The notes under the pieces were generated by a model. That model saw only the letters and a program-made list of their open reading frames with translations, was not told the origin of the DNA and ran no database searches. A stretch of DNA of 64,000 bases from Cytobacillus massiliigabonensis (lineage in GTDB: Bacteria > Bacillota > Bacilli > Bacillales > Cytobacillaceae). Position numbers and translations under genes: made by a program. The stretch lies in the NCBI RefSeq assembly GCF_900199725.1, contig NZ_LT904904.1, positions 2,093,398 to 2,157,397 on the forward strand, read 5' to 3'. This document shows positions 51,563 to 60,224 of this stretch, piece by piece (position 1 is the first letter of the stretch; every line of letters starts with the position of its first letter).

Positions 51563-51602
51563 GTGACTAAATAGTCATATTCTAAGTCACCTAATAGTCA
51601 TT
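51562..51602 (+). promoter_or_regulatory. Direct-repeat operator upstream of the ABC transporter
   Basis: AGTGACTAAATAGTCAT (51562-51578) and AGTCACCTAATAGTCAT (51584-51600) are direct copies 22 bases apart, about two helical turns. This is a typical tandem site for an OmpR-family regulator and lies 47 bases before the transporter gene. Confidence 0.65.
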
Positions 51603-51648
51603 TTAGACAGGTAAACTAGAACCATTAGCAAAACATGGAGGTATTTCA

Positions 51649-52332
51649 ATGGATATTTTGAAAATAGAGAATCTGTCTAAAATATATGGAAAAGGCGAAA
51701 CAGCAGTAAAGGCACTTGATAATGTTTCTTTTTCGATTAAAAAAGGAGAGTTTGTCGCGATTATTGGTCCGTCTGGTTCTGGAAAATCTACCTTGCTTCA
51801 CATGCTTGGAGGAGTAGACAGACCAACAAGCGGAAAAGTGCTTGTCGATAACACCGATATATATCAGTTGAATGAAACACAGCTTGCTATATTCAGACGC
51901 AGACAAATCGGCTTAATCTATCAATTTTATAATCTTATCCCTGTTCTAACAGTAGAGGAGAATATTACGCTTCCATTACTATTGGATGAACATAAAGTGG
52001 ATAAGAAGGAATTGGCAGAGGTTGTAAAAATATTAAATTTGCAAAATCGCTTAACCCATCTTCCTAATCAGCTTTCTGGCGGACAGCAGCAAAGAGTTTC
52101 AATCGGCAGAGCGTTGATCAGTCATCCGGCAATTATGCTTGCAGATGAGCCAACAGGGAATCTGGACAGTAAAAACAGCGGTGAAATCATTGATCTTTTA
52201 AAAATGTTTAATAAAACGTATAATCAAACGCTTATTGTGATTACCCATGATGAACGAATTGCTCTGCAAGCTGATCGAGTAATTACCATTGAAGACGGGA
52301 GGATTGCCAATGATGAGGTGATTCGTCCATGA
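51649..52332 (+). CDS. ABC transporter ATPase, MacB/BceA type
   Basis: The 227-residue ATPase has Walker A GPSGSGKST, signature LSGGQQQR and Walker B IMLADEPTGNLD, as in LolD/MacB/BceA proteins. The ATG follows ATGGAGGTATTTCA. It overlaps the permease by 4 bases. It probably powers a mechanotransmission-type exporter or antibiotic-resistance pump controlled by the upstream two-component system. Confidence 0.92.
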   Translation: MDILKIENLSKIYGKGETAVKALDNVSFSIKKGEFVAIIGPSGSGKSTLLHMLGGVDRPTSGKVLVDNTDIYQLNETQLAIFRRRQIGLIYQFYNLIPVLTVEENITLPLLLDEHKVDKKELAEVVKILNLQNRLTHLPNQLSGGQQQRVSIGRALISHPAIMLADEPTGNLDSKNSGEIIDLLKMFNKTYNQTLIVITHDERIALQADRVITIEDGRIANDEVIRP

Positions 52333-54917
52333 ACATAGTCAATAAATTAACGGTTAGGCATTTGAAGCAAAATAAAAAACGTACACTTGTGACAATTATA
52401 GGTGTCATCATTTCAGTTGCCATGGTAACAGCTGTTGCTACCCTTGGATTCTCTTTTATGGATCTGATGCAAAGACAGACAATTGCAAGCGATGGAGAAT
52501 GGCATGTTCAGTATAAGAATGTCAATCCAGATCAGCTCCAAGCCATCACAGCAGATGAAGAAACGGAAAAAGTGATCTTATCAAGGGATAATGGCTATGC
52601 ATTCTTAGAAGGAAGTGAAAATGATTACAAGCCGTATGTATTTGTCAAAGAATACAATGATGATGGCTTCAAGCAGTTCCCAATTGAATTAAGTCAAGGA
52701 AGACTTCCAGAGGCACCGAATGAAGTCGTCCTTTCAGAAGAAATTGCTTTAAATGCAAAAGTTGAGTATAAAATGGGGGATTCGTTGCAGCTTGAAGTGG
52801 GTAACCGGATAAGTCCATCTGGAGACAAAATACTAACACAAAATGACCTGTTGCAAATAGAAAATGGGGAATTGCTTGAAAGCTTAAGTGTTGAGCAAAC
52901 AAAAAATTATACAATTGTCGGTTTTATCAAACGTCCAACGTGGGAGCCAGCGTGGTCACCAGCATATACGATTCTCGCATATTTGGATGAGCATGCGATC
53001 TCGGAAAAAAATACTGTGAATGCGACTGTCGTACAAAAGAAAGTTAAACGTTCATTATATGAACATGCCGAAAACGTAGCGAAGAAGAATAATATTCCAT
53101 TAAAATCTATTTCTTATAATAATGATTTGCTGCATTATTATGGTTTGACAAATAACAATGGACTAAAGAATACACTTCTATCATTATCAGTCATTATTAT
53201 GGCAGTCATTATTATTGGATCGGTTTCATTGATCTATAATGCCTTTGCCATCTCTGTCTCGGAACGTTCTCGTCACTTAGGGATGCTTTCAAGTGTAGGG
53301 GCGACGAAAAGGCAGAAGAGAAATTCTGTGTTTTTTGAGGGTGTAATTATTGGTTTAATTAGTATTCCAATTGGAATAGTAAGCGGCCTTGCAGGCATCG
53401 GGATTACTTTTATGTTTATTAACTCGATTATTCAGGGTGCTCTAGGGGTTACTGAAAAGTTAATGGTCACTGTCACACCAGTTTCTATTCTCATTGCCTG
53501 TGGCGTTTCTATAATAACTATTTTCATATCAACCTTTGTCCCAGCAGTGAAAGCATCAAAAATTTCCGCCATTGATGCCATTCGGCAAACAGCCGATGTG
53601 AAACTAACTGGGAAATCAGTAAAAACATCAAAATTAATTCGTTGGCTTTTCGGCATTGAAGCAGAAATCGGTTTAAAAAACTTAAAGAGAAACAAACGCA
53701 GATACCGGGCAACAATTTTTTCTTTAGTAATTAGTATTGTTTTATTTTTATCAGTGTCTTATTTTACAGCGAGCTTGAAGAAATCATTGGAATTGTCACA
53801 GTCCGGTGTGGAATTTGATATACAGGTATCTATTGATGATGAAAAAGATGACCTGATAGAAAAAATTACAACTCTAGGGGATGTGAATGAATTTAATGTG
53901 ATTAAAGAATTAAACGCGACCTCAATGATAAAAGAATCAGCAATTGCCAATGAATTAAAAGAAATGGTAAAGGCTGGAGAAACCTCCCTTGAAAATGGAC
54001 AGTATCCGTATTATATTCGATTACATGCACTAAGTGAAGATGCCATAAAATCATATGCGAAAATAGCTGGCACGGATGTTAAGAAGCTTAACAATCCAGA
54101 GCATATCGCAGGTATTATTGTTGACACAATTACGTATGAAGATATGAATGCAGGAAAGTTTGTTGAAACAAAAGCGATTCATACCAAAATTGGGGAAAAA
54201 ATTAATATACTTTATGCAGATTGGGAAACAGGAGAGCAGACAAAGCTCGAAAATATTGAAGTGGAAGCAACGACTGATCAATACCCTATGGGCGTTCAAT
54301 CAGGAGGAGTTGGCGGATTAGATATCATTGTTTCTGAACAAGTGATGAAAAAGCTGACTGATCAGCTTCCTAATCCGGAAATTGCCACCTCCATTTATTT
54401 GAAAAGCTCAGATCCGATGAAAACACAGCAGGAAATGGAAGAAATGAAGGAAAACGGGCTTTCTTTCTATAATATTTTTCAACAGAGACAGCAGGAAGAG
54501 CAAATGATCATGCTTATGTCTGTCTTTACGTATGGATTTATTGTCTTAATTACGGCCATTTCGATTGCAAATATTTTTAACACCATCTCAACAAGCATTG
54601 CCTTGCGAAAGCGCGAGTTTGCGATGTTGAAATCGGTTGGGATGACACCAAAAAGCTTTAATAAAATGATTAATTATGAAAGTATCTTTTATGGAGTCAA
54701 CTCATTACTTTTTGGACTTCCGATTAGCATTATCGTCATGTATTTAATTTATAAGGGAACAATGAATAGCTTTTCTTATGCATTTTCCCTCCCTTGGTTA
54801 AGTGTATTGTATTGTCTAGTTGCTGTTTTTGTCATTGTTCTTTCTGCGATGCTTTACTCAAGCTCAAAAGTGAAGAAGGAAAATATAATTGATGGATTGA
54901 AGCAAGAGAGTATATAG
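52329..54917 (+). CDS. ABC transporter permease with two FtsX-like domains
   Basis: The 862-residue permease has an N-terminal span, a large extracellular domain (about residues 45-285) and an FtsX segment (about 290-420). A second span and extracellular domain (about 460-720) and a C-terminal FtsX segment (about 730-860, ANIFNTISTSIALRKREFAML) follow. LGMLSSVGATKRQ and FAMLKSVGMTPKS are equivalent coupling motifs. This is the MacB-like long type, larger than BceB. It likely moves or detaches peptides at the membrane. A terminator follows. Confidence 0.9.
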   Translation: MNIVNKLTVRHLKQNKKRTLVTIIGVIISVAMVTAVATLGFSFMDLMQRQTIASDGEWHVQYKNVNPDQLQAITADEETEKVILSRDNGYAFLEGSENDYKPYVFVKEYNDDGFKQFPIELSQGRLPEAPNEVVLSEEIALNAKVEYKMGDSLQLEVGNRISPSGDKILTQNDLLQIENGELLESLSVEQTKNYTIVGFIKRPTWEPAWSPAYTILAYLDEHAISEKNTVNATVVQKKVKRSLYEHAENVAKKNNIPLKSISYNNDLLHYYGLTNNNGLKNTLLSLSVIIMAVIIIGSVSLIYNAFAISVSERSRHLGMLSSVGATKRQKRNSVFFEGVIIGLISIPIGIVSGLAGIGITFMFINSIIQGALGVTEKLMVTVTPVSILIACGVSIITIFISTFVPAVKASKISAIDAIRQTADVKLTGKSVKTSKLIRWLFGIEAEIGLKNLKRNKRRYRATIFSLVISIVLFLSVSYFTASLKKSLELSQSGVEFDIQVSIDDEKDDLIEKITTLGDVNEFNVIKELNATSMIKESAIANELKEMVKAGETSLENGQYPYYIRLHALSEDAIKSYAKIAGTDVKKLNNPEHIAGIIVDTITYEDMNAGKFVETKAIHTKIGEKINILYADWETGEQTKLENIEVEATTDQYPMGVQSGGVGGLDIIVSEQVMKKLTDQLPNPEIATSIYLKSSDPMKTQQEMEEMKENGLSFYNIFQQRQQEEQMIMLMSVFTYGFIVLITAISIANIFNTISTSIALRKREFAMLKSVGMTPKSFNKMINYESIFYGVNSLLFGLPISIIVMYLIYKGTMNSFSYAFSLPWLSVLYCLVAVFVIVLSAMLYSSSKVKKENIIDGLKQESI

Positions 54918-54929
54918 AGTACTTCAGAT

Positions 54930-54975
54930 AGGAAGATGAATTTCTACAGTATGTGGGATTCAACTTCCTTTTTTT
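54930..54975 (+). terminator. Terminator of the two-component/ABC operon
   Basis: AGGAAG-TGAAT (54930-54941) pairs with ATTCA-CTTCCT (54958-54969), followed by Ts. Confidence 0.75.
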
Positions 54976-55033
54976 ATAAGTGATGTGTTACCTTCTTATA
55001 TATCTACATATTGTAAAAAAGGGGAGAAGACAA

Positions 55034-55759
55034 ATGAATGTTTATATCATAACAGGTGCATCAAAAGGAATCGGGTTTGAACTTGCAAAACAATTGAGCG
55101 AAGCAGGAAATTACGTTGTTGGGGTTGCAAGAACAAATATTAGTCAAGATGGAGTGAAATTTTTTCAGGCGGATTTATCGGAGCTAGAGAAATTAGAATC
55201 TCTTACGTATGATATCGTTGGCTCTGTCCCGGAGGAAGTGGAATCCATTACTCTTATAAATAACGCAGGAATGGTTGATCCCATTGGATTGATCGGCACT
55301 GTACATGCTGCAGAAATGGCTAAGGCAATGGCAGTTAATTTAACCGCACCCATGATTATTTCCAATGTGTTTATCTCAAAGCTGGAGAATTTTAACGGGA
55401 AAAAGAGAATTGTTAATATCTCTTCTGGAGCAGGCAGAAATCCTTATGAAGGCTGGGGAACGTACTGTACGACAAAAGCAGGATTGGATCATTTTTCAAG
55501 GGTTATCGCTCTTGAGCAAGAAAATGCAGAAAGCCCAGTTGAGATTATTTCGATTGCCCCAGGGATTATCGACACCGGTATGCAGGAAATTATTCGTGCA
55601 AGCAGTGAGGATGCATTCCCGCTTTTAGACCGGTTCATTGATTATAAAGAACAAGGAAAGCTAGTTAGTGCGGAGGAAACGGCAAAGAAACTTATTTCAA
55701 TCATTGAGAATGGCAATTTTAATGAGATTGGTCCTATTGCCGATATTCGGAATTTTTAA
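55034..55759 (+). CDS. Short-chain dehydrogenase, benzil reductase type
   Basis: The 241-residue SDR has the cofactor motif TGASKGIGFELA, NNAGMVDP, and a YCTTKAG active site (Tyr-x3-Lys). The overall sequence resembles YueD, the (S)-benzoin-forming benzil reductase/sepiapterin reductase group. The ATG at 55034 follows AAGGGGAGAAGAC; an upstream in-frame start overlaps a terminator-like stretch. NADP preference is likely. The natural substrate is unknown. Confidence 0.85.
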   Translation: MNVYIITGASKGIGFELAKQLSEAGNYVVGVARTNISQDGVKFFQADLSELEKLESLTYDIVGSVPEEVESITLINNAGMVDPIGLIGTVHAAEMAKAMAVNLTAPMIISNVFISKLENFNGKKRIVNISSGAGRNPYEGWGTYCTTKAGLDHFSRVIALEQENAESPVEIISIAPGIIDTGMQEIIRASSEDAFPLLDRFIDYKEQGKLVSAEETAKKLISIIENGNFNEIGPIADIRNF

Positions 55760-55818
55760 TACGTTGCGTTTGTTTAGTGAGGGAAGTTACCGAAAATGTA
55801 CCCATTAGGGGATCGATT

Positions 55819-55971
55819 GCGTCCAAAAATGGGAGAAGGTTGAAAAATTGGTAGCCATGGAAGCTTTATGTCGCCCGAAATTGGAGAAGGTAGAAAAATT
55901 GGTAGCCATGGAAGCTTCATGGATCCCGAAATTGGAGAAGATAGAAAAATCGGAAGCCATGGAACCTAAAT
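55819..55971 (+). repeat. Three tandem 51-bp repeats, open in two frames
   Basis: Copies start at 55819, 55870 and 55921 and keep an exact 51-base period (17 codons). One frame reads KLEKVEKLVAMEAS-type units. Another reads PEIGEGRKIGSHGSFM-type units with a stop codon in copy 1. No start codon or ribosome site supports translation, so it is listed as a minisatellite. Confidence 0.75.
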
Positions 55972-56040
55972 GGTGAGGAACAATTATTTAGATAGCAAAA
56001 TTCGGTGGTCATCTAGATTTAGTTATTACATAGCTGCCAG

Positions 56041-56084
56041 GATGTAGTCAAAAATTTGTGTTTAGGTAAATTTTTTACTACATC
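56041..56084. promoter_or_regulatory. Long 17-bp inverted repeat upstream of the sigma-clpP2 operon
   Basis: The left arm at 56041-56057 begins GATGTAGT and the right arm at 56068-56084 ends ACTACATC. They match at 16 of 17 positions around a 10-base loop. No T-run follows on either side. It may be an operator or an RNA hairpin. The rest of 55972-56177 shows no coding frame. Confidence 0.5.
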
Positions 56085-56177
56085 ATTCTGCGGATAAAAT
56101 ATGTAATTAAATATTTTATATACCCGTATCTTTTCAGTCCCCCCTAACCGTTATTAAGGTAAGGAGGTTCAAAAGGA

Positions 56178-56879
56178 GTGAATGGAATGGTTTCTAATGA
56201 AAGCTTGTTTGCCAATGAAAGGGTTCAGATAGAGAAAGGAAGTAATCATTTGAATCAGCTGTATCCAGGTCTTCTAAGGTATTGCCGTTTTCTGGCGAAA
56301 AACAAATGGGATGCTGACGATCTTGTTCAGGAATCAGTCTTAAAAGCAATCCAGTATTATCCTTCTTCCGAAGTAAGTCCTGCACTTTTGAACAAAATTG
56401 CTTACCATCAATGGATTGACACGATTAGAAAAAGAAATCGCGAAGTTATCAGCTTTCACGAGGAGAAATCAGCAAAAGTTGATCCATTTAATACTGATGA
56501 ACTGCTTGATACAGTAAAGTTTTTAATAACTAAGCTAACACCAAAACAAGCAATCATCTTCTTATTGAAAGAAGCTTTCAGGTACCAGGCAAAGGAAATT
56601 TCGGATTTGCTGGATACATCGGAAATGGCTGTAAAAGCGATTATTCATAGAACAAGGAAGCGGCTAGAGAAGGAAACAAATCTCCAAACTGTGGATTCCT
56701 ACTGGTGTGAGGAAGAAAGGGAAATGCTAGGGAACCTGATTTATCAATCCTTACAATCTGAAGACCCATCCATATTAATTGAGTATGTATCGAACATTCC
56801 TTCATTGGCAGATGTCCCCAAGCTGTCTAAGAAAAAATATTCTCAATCTCCTCTTGACCTTTATTGTATCGCAGCATAA
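56178..56879 (+). CDS. ECF-type sigma factor with C-terminal extension
   Basis: The 233-residue protein has sigma region 2 ([23 protein letters not shown]) and region 4 ([22 protein letters not shown]). About 60 extra C-terminal residues end in [10 protein letters not shown]. The start is placed at 56178 behind a strong AAGGAGG; an ATG at 56187 is close. Its end is only 17 bases before a second clpP gene, so the pair is one operon. Proteolytic control or a ClpP2 stress regulon is a possible meaning. Confidence 0.85.
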   Translation: MNGMVSNESLFANERVQIEKGSNHLNQLYPGLLRYCRFLAKNKWDADDLVQESVLKAIQYYPSSEVSPALLNKIAYHQWIDTIRKRNREVISFHEEKSAKVDPFNTDELLDTVKFLITKLTPKQAIIFLLKEAFRYQAKEISDLLDTSEMAVKAIIHRTRKRLEKETNLQTVDSYWCEEEREMLGNLIYQSLQSEDPSILIEYVSNIPSLADVPKLSKKKYSQSPLDLYCIAA

Positions 56880-56896
56880 TAAAGGGAGGAATTTTA

Positions 56897-57478
56897 ATGG
56901 GTACAATTCCATATGTGATTGAACATTCCAATCGTGGAGAACGCTCATATGATATTTATTCACGTCTTTTGAAGGATCGAATCATCATCATTGGGGAAGA
57001 AATTAATGAGCAAGTCGCAAACAGTGTTATTGGCCAGCTATTGTTTCTGGAAGCGGATAATCCAGAAAAAGATATTTCTATTTACATTAATAGCCCTGGA
57101 GGATCGACAACAGCTGGCTTTGCGATCTTTGATACGATGGAGTATATTAAACCAGATGTAAGCACCATTTGTATGGGAATGGCTGCATCATTTGGAGCAT
57201 TGCTGCTAATTGCTGGTACGAAGGGGAAAAGGTTTGCCCTTCCAAACAGCGAGATTATGATCCATCAGCCGCTTGGAGGCGCAAGAGGGCAGGCAACAGA
57301 AATTGAAATCTCTGCACGAAGAATTCTAAAACTCCGGGATCATGTCAATCGAATTATTGCTGATCGCACAGGACAGCCTGTTGAAAAAATTGCTAAAGAC
57401 AGTGATCGTGATTTCTATATGACCGCCGAGGAAGCACTGGAATACGGGATTATCGATAAAATTATCACTAAAAAATAA
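56897..57478 (+). CDS. clpP: ClpP protease paralogue
   Basis: The 193-residue serine protease keeps the catalytic triad Ser98 ([11 protein letters not shown]), His123 (MIHQPLGGA) and Asp172, the same numbering as the main ClpP of bacilli. The main ClpP usually has GMAASMGAFLL, so this is probably a second copy. It lacks an obvious propeptide. The ATG at 56897 follows AAAGGGAGG. It would work with ClpC or ClpX. Co-expression with the sigma factor suggests a condition-specific protease. Confidence 0.9.
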   Translation: MGTIPYVIEHSNRGERSYDIYSRLLKDRIIIIGEEINEQVANSVIGQLLFLEADNPEKDISIYINSPGGSTTAGFAIFDTMEYIKPDVSTICMGMAASFGALLLIAGTKGKRFALPNSEIMIHQPLGGARGQATEIEISARRILKLRDHVNRIIADRTGQPVEKIAKDSDRDFYMTAEEALEYGIIDKIITKK

Positions 57479-57487
57479 TGATTAAAG

Positions 57488-57521
57488 CGCTTTGCTTCGA
57501 AAAGGGGTAAAGCGTTTTTTT
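57488..57521 (+). terminator. Terminator of the sigma-clpP2 operon
   Basis: CGCTTT (57488-57493) pairs with AAAGCG (57509-57514), followed by seven Ts. Confidence 0.8.
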
Positions 57522-57574
57522 ATTAAGTTAAATTTCAGAATTTGTGGTAAAATTTAGAAAAAGAGGTGTGTTTT

Positions 57575-57815
57575 ATGATATTAGATAATTTCGAAGAATA
57601 TGATGACCCAAAGACATATGATAGTGAAAACGAATCGTATAAAGAGGATCTACCCTTTCTATTGAAGTGGGCTGCGGTATGTGTACCCGAAAGAAATGGA
57701 ACGAATTTTATCTGCTAATGGTTTTGAAATCGAACATCTCTATCAAGATTGGAATGAAACGCCAATAACTGCTGATAGCACGCAAATGGTGTATGTTTGT
57801 AAGAAAGTAAAGTAA
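57575..57815 (+). pseudogene. Class I SAM methyltransferase remnant with internal deletion
   Basis: The ATG at 57575 (AAGAGGTG upstream) starts a typical methyltransferase N-terminus (NFEEYDDPKTYDSENESY, then PFLLKWA), but the SAM-binding core is missing. After about 57680 a different frame encodes the C-terminal end (YPKEMERILSANGFEIEHLY ... VYVCKKVK, ending 57815). An internal deletion of several hundred bases with a frameshift best explains this. Confidence 0.7.
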
Positions 57816-57844
57816 AGTGATCCATTAAGGATGTGGGGTTAAAC

Positions 57845-58414
57845 ATGAATGTAATAAACTTACTAAATTATATTTTTGACTTTCTTTTGGCTCCATTTAA
57901 TTTATTTCTGATGGCCATTAGTATTGTGATTGTTGCCATGATTATGAGTTTATTTTTTAAAACAAAGAGATCAGTGGGGATAGCTGTAACGGTTGTTGTA
58001 TTAGGAACAATCCTTATTTTCAACCAATTGAAATACACAAATTTTGAAAAGCATTTTGCAAAACAGCTCAATGAGGCAACGATTGTTCCCAGTATCACAA
58101 TTTATACAGTTGATCATACAGGCAATAGGCAAGCACATGTAACGATAAAAAATGAGAATTTCATAAACAGTATTTTGGAGGACTTATCCGATGTAAAATT
58201 AAAAAAAGATAACAATCTTTCCAATACTTTTAGAGAATATCATTTAAGCATTCTTACGACCAACGAGAAGGAGGAGATTACACAAACTGAAAGTTTTAAC
58301 TTAGATTTGGATAGTGAATACATTAATAATTTTAAAATAATCAGTGACTCCAATCATTTAAAAACAATTGAGTTACTCTTAGATAGTGAAGCAATTGATT
58401 GGATAGTTGATTAA
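57845..58414 (+). CDS. Membrane-anchored protein of unknown function
   Basis: The 189-residue product from the ATG at 57845 (AAGGATGTGGGG upstream) has two hydrophobic segments (about residues 14-38 and 43-60). A polar, beta-rich extracytoplasmic domain (about 75-189) rich in Asn, Asp, Thr and Ile follows. I do not recognise it. A GTG start at 57833 is an alternative. No partner gene is obvious. Confidence 0.6.
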   Translation: MNVINLLNYIFDFLLAPFNLFLMAISIVIVAMIMSLFFKTKRSVGIAVTVVVLGTILIFNQLKYTNFEKHFAKQLNEATIVPSITIYTVDHTGNRQAHVTIKNENFINSILEDLSDVKLKKDNNLSNTFREYHLSILTTNEKEEITQTESFNLDLDSEYINNFKIISDSNHLKTIELLLDSEAIDWIVD

Positions 58415-58436
58415 GAATAATTCCTATCACATATGG

Positions 58437-58529
58437 ATTGGTTCCCGTTATCCAAGAATACGAGTGAAAAATGAACTCAATAAGGGTGATTGATTCCCGT
58501 TACCCAAGAATAAGAGTGAAAAGTGAACT
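58437..58529. repeat. 41-bp direct repeat, two copies 52 bp apart
   Basis: Copies at 58437-58477 and 58489-58529 share TCCCGTTA, CCAAGAATA, GAGTGAAAA and TGAACT in the same order with a few changes. They fill the gap before the DUF1992 gene. A GGGAC...GTCCC hairpin follows at 58593-58609. Confidence 0.75.
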
Positions 58530-58655
58530 AATACAGTCAACAGGTTCAGGATGAGGGGCCAAGCTTCATAGTCATCATTATATTTAATTATATGGGACAG
58601 TACCGTCCCTCTGTCTCAGTAAGGGATTGAATAATTTGACCTAAGGAGTGGTTCT

Positions 58656-58994
58656 ATGACCAGGGAATACAATGATCTTATAGGCGAGATTTTGGAGCGT
58701 GCAGGTGAGAAAGATAATTTTGATTATAAAGGGAAAGGAAAGCCGCTATCTAAAGAATATTTGCAGATGGACACATTCCAGCACTTTCAAAAGATTGCAA
58801 AAGATGCTGGTTATTTGCCACAATGGGTGAAGCTGCAAAAGGAAATCTCCCAATTAGTCCATACTTGTGAAACAAATAATGATGTCGAAGAGATTAATAA
58901 AAAAATCAAAAAATATAATAAGATTTGCCCTCATCAATTACAAAAGGCACCTATAAGCTTGGAACATATTGAAAAGTATAAGAATATTTGGTGA
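58656..58994 (+). CDS. DUF1992 (DnaJ-homologue subfamily C28-like) protein
   Basis: The 112-residue protein has the family pattern IGEILERAGEKDNFDYKGKG followed by KPLSKEYLQMDTFQHF. In this family GKGKPL is conserved. Despite the name it lacks a J domain. The ATG follows AAGGAGTGG. The function is unknown. Confidence 0.8.
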   Translation: MTREYNDLIGEILERAGEKDNFDYKGKGKPLSKEYLQMDTFQHFQKIAKDAGYLPQWVKLQKEISQLVHTCETNNDVEEINKKIKKYNKICPHQLQKAPISLEHIEKYKNIW

Positions 58995-59015
58995 ATGAAG
59001 AGTTATGTCTTTTGA

Positions 59016-59351
59016 TTAAATCAGCAGAACCCTAAGAGATATTGTGATTAATTTTAACAGTGATGTTTTATATGAATGTTTTCGGGTCGGTAAATTCTTT
59101 GCATAATTTCCATAATTGCTAATAAATTGTGTACAAAAGTTTTGAATCGAACGGAAGGAGGACATATCCACTTTCATAAGATGGATATTTTTATTATTGG
59201 ATGCTTTAATAATTTCAGAATGTGCTGCTTTACTAGTTTCCAGATTTCGGCATGCCATAATGACAGTGCATCCTTTAGATGCAAACTGTATCGCAGCTGC
59301 TTTTCCAATCCCTGAATTAGCACCAGTAATAATTACATAGCGTTCGTGCAT
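59016..59351 (-). pseudogene. Truncated short-chain dehydrogenase remnant
   Basis: The minus-strand ATG at 59349-59351 opens a canonical SDR N-terminus (VIITGANSGIGKAAAIQFA, VIMACRNLETSK, VDMSSFRSIQNF). After about residue 80 the sequence loses all SDR motifs (no NNAG, no YxxxK) and drifts to a stop at 59016. The gene has lost most of its catalytic domain. Confidence 0.7.
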
Positions 59352-59535
59352 TGGATAATCCTCTTCTTTGGTCCAGTGTATCTATTAGTTGAAAATCATT
59401 TAGATTTTATGCTGGAAGTACTTAAGTATGATTGATTAATTTCTTACATTGAAACGATTTAGTTATATATGGGGAAAATGTAAGATTTGAAGGGCTAACA
59501 AACAACTAAGCCAAATTTTTAAGGGTGTGTAAAGC

Positions 59536-59790
59536 ATGGAAGAATTAATGGGTCTTTTGTTAGGTACTTTGAATTTGTTTTATCCTTTGCTTATAGCATC
59601 AGTCAGTCTTTTTATATATGCACTTATTAAGCAATCTTGGGGACTGATGTTAATCAGTGCCATTTTCCTTTATCCGGATGTATGGTATTTTAGCGGGTCT
59701 CCACGTTTTCCTTGGGCAATATTTGTTCCACTTATTCATGTCATTTTAGCAATATTGCTTTATCTAAAAAAAAATAAAATATTTTATTAA
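59536..59790 (+). CDS. Small membrane protein, 84 residues
   Basis: Three hydrophobic stretches (about residues 5-28, 32-50, 60-78) are separated by short loops with a YPDVWYFSGSPRFPW segment. The ATG follows AAGGGTGTGTAAAGC. I do not recognise the family. It may be co-transcribed with the following membrane protein and sigma factor. Confidence 0.6.
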   Translation: MEELMGLLLGTLNLFYPLLIASVSLFIYALIKQSWGLMLISAIFLYPDVWYFSGSPRFPWAIFVPLIHVILAILLYLKKNKIFY

Positions 59791-59852
59791 AATGAACTTT
59801 TTCCCCTTCTTGAATGTAAAGGTTAGTAAAGAGAGAAAAGGGGTTTTTTATA

Positions 59853-60224
59853 ATGGATACTGGCTGGATTATTTCCTTAATTGTGGGTGGAGTGTTCATG
59901 GTGCTTATAATAGCAATTGTGATTCCAATGGATCGTAAACATATTGTCCGAGAGAATGGCAAAATTAATTTTAAGAAAACAAAAATATATTTACGCTGGA
60001 ATGTTTTTGATACACTCACACTCTGTCTTGCAATTTATGCGATAGTTTGTGTTCAAGTTCTAAATCTATTAATTTCGAACGGACAAAATGTTGAGAATAA
60101 TTTTGTCCAGTTTTTTACGAATCAAGCACAGGTTTGGACACTTGTGTCGATGATTTACTTAATTACAAGAGTTTCACTAACCCTAAAGGCGATTAAAGAG
60201 CGCTGGGGAGATCAAATTGATTGA
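59853..60224 (+). CDS. Membrane protein upstream of a sigma factor
   Basis: The 123-residue protein has three spans (about residues 5-25, 50-72, 92-110). The ATG follows AAAAGGGG. Its 3' end overlaps the sigma factor gene by 8 bases, so it is translationally coupled and is a candidate membrane partner of that factor. I do not recognise the family. Confidence 0.65.
   Translation: MDTGWIISLIVGGVFMVLIIAIVIPMDRKHIVRENGKINFKKTKIYLRWNVFDTLTLCLAIYAIVCVQVLNLLISNGQNVENNFVQFFTNQAQVWTLVSMIYLITRVSLTLKAIKERWGDQID

Noticed and set aside
55365-55628. 87-codon frame inside the short-chain reductase
   Set aside because: It is a shifted frame of a well-supported gene with no independent start signal.
55819-55971. 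CRISPR array
   Set aside because: Three contiguous 51-bp copies without spacers and no cas genes; it is a minisatellite.
59450-59476. ECF-type promoter (TGAAAC) upstream of the small membrane gene
   Set aside because: TGAAAC is present at 59450-59455 but no CGTC-like -10 element lies at the right distance.
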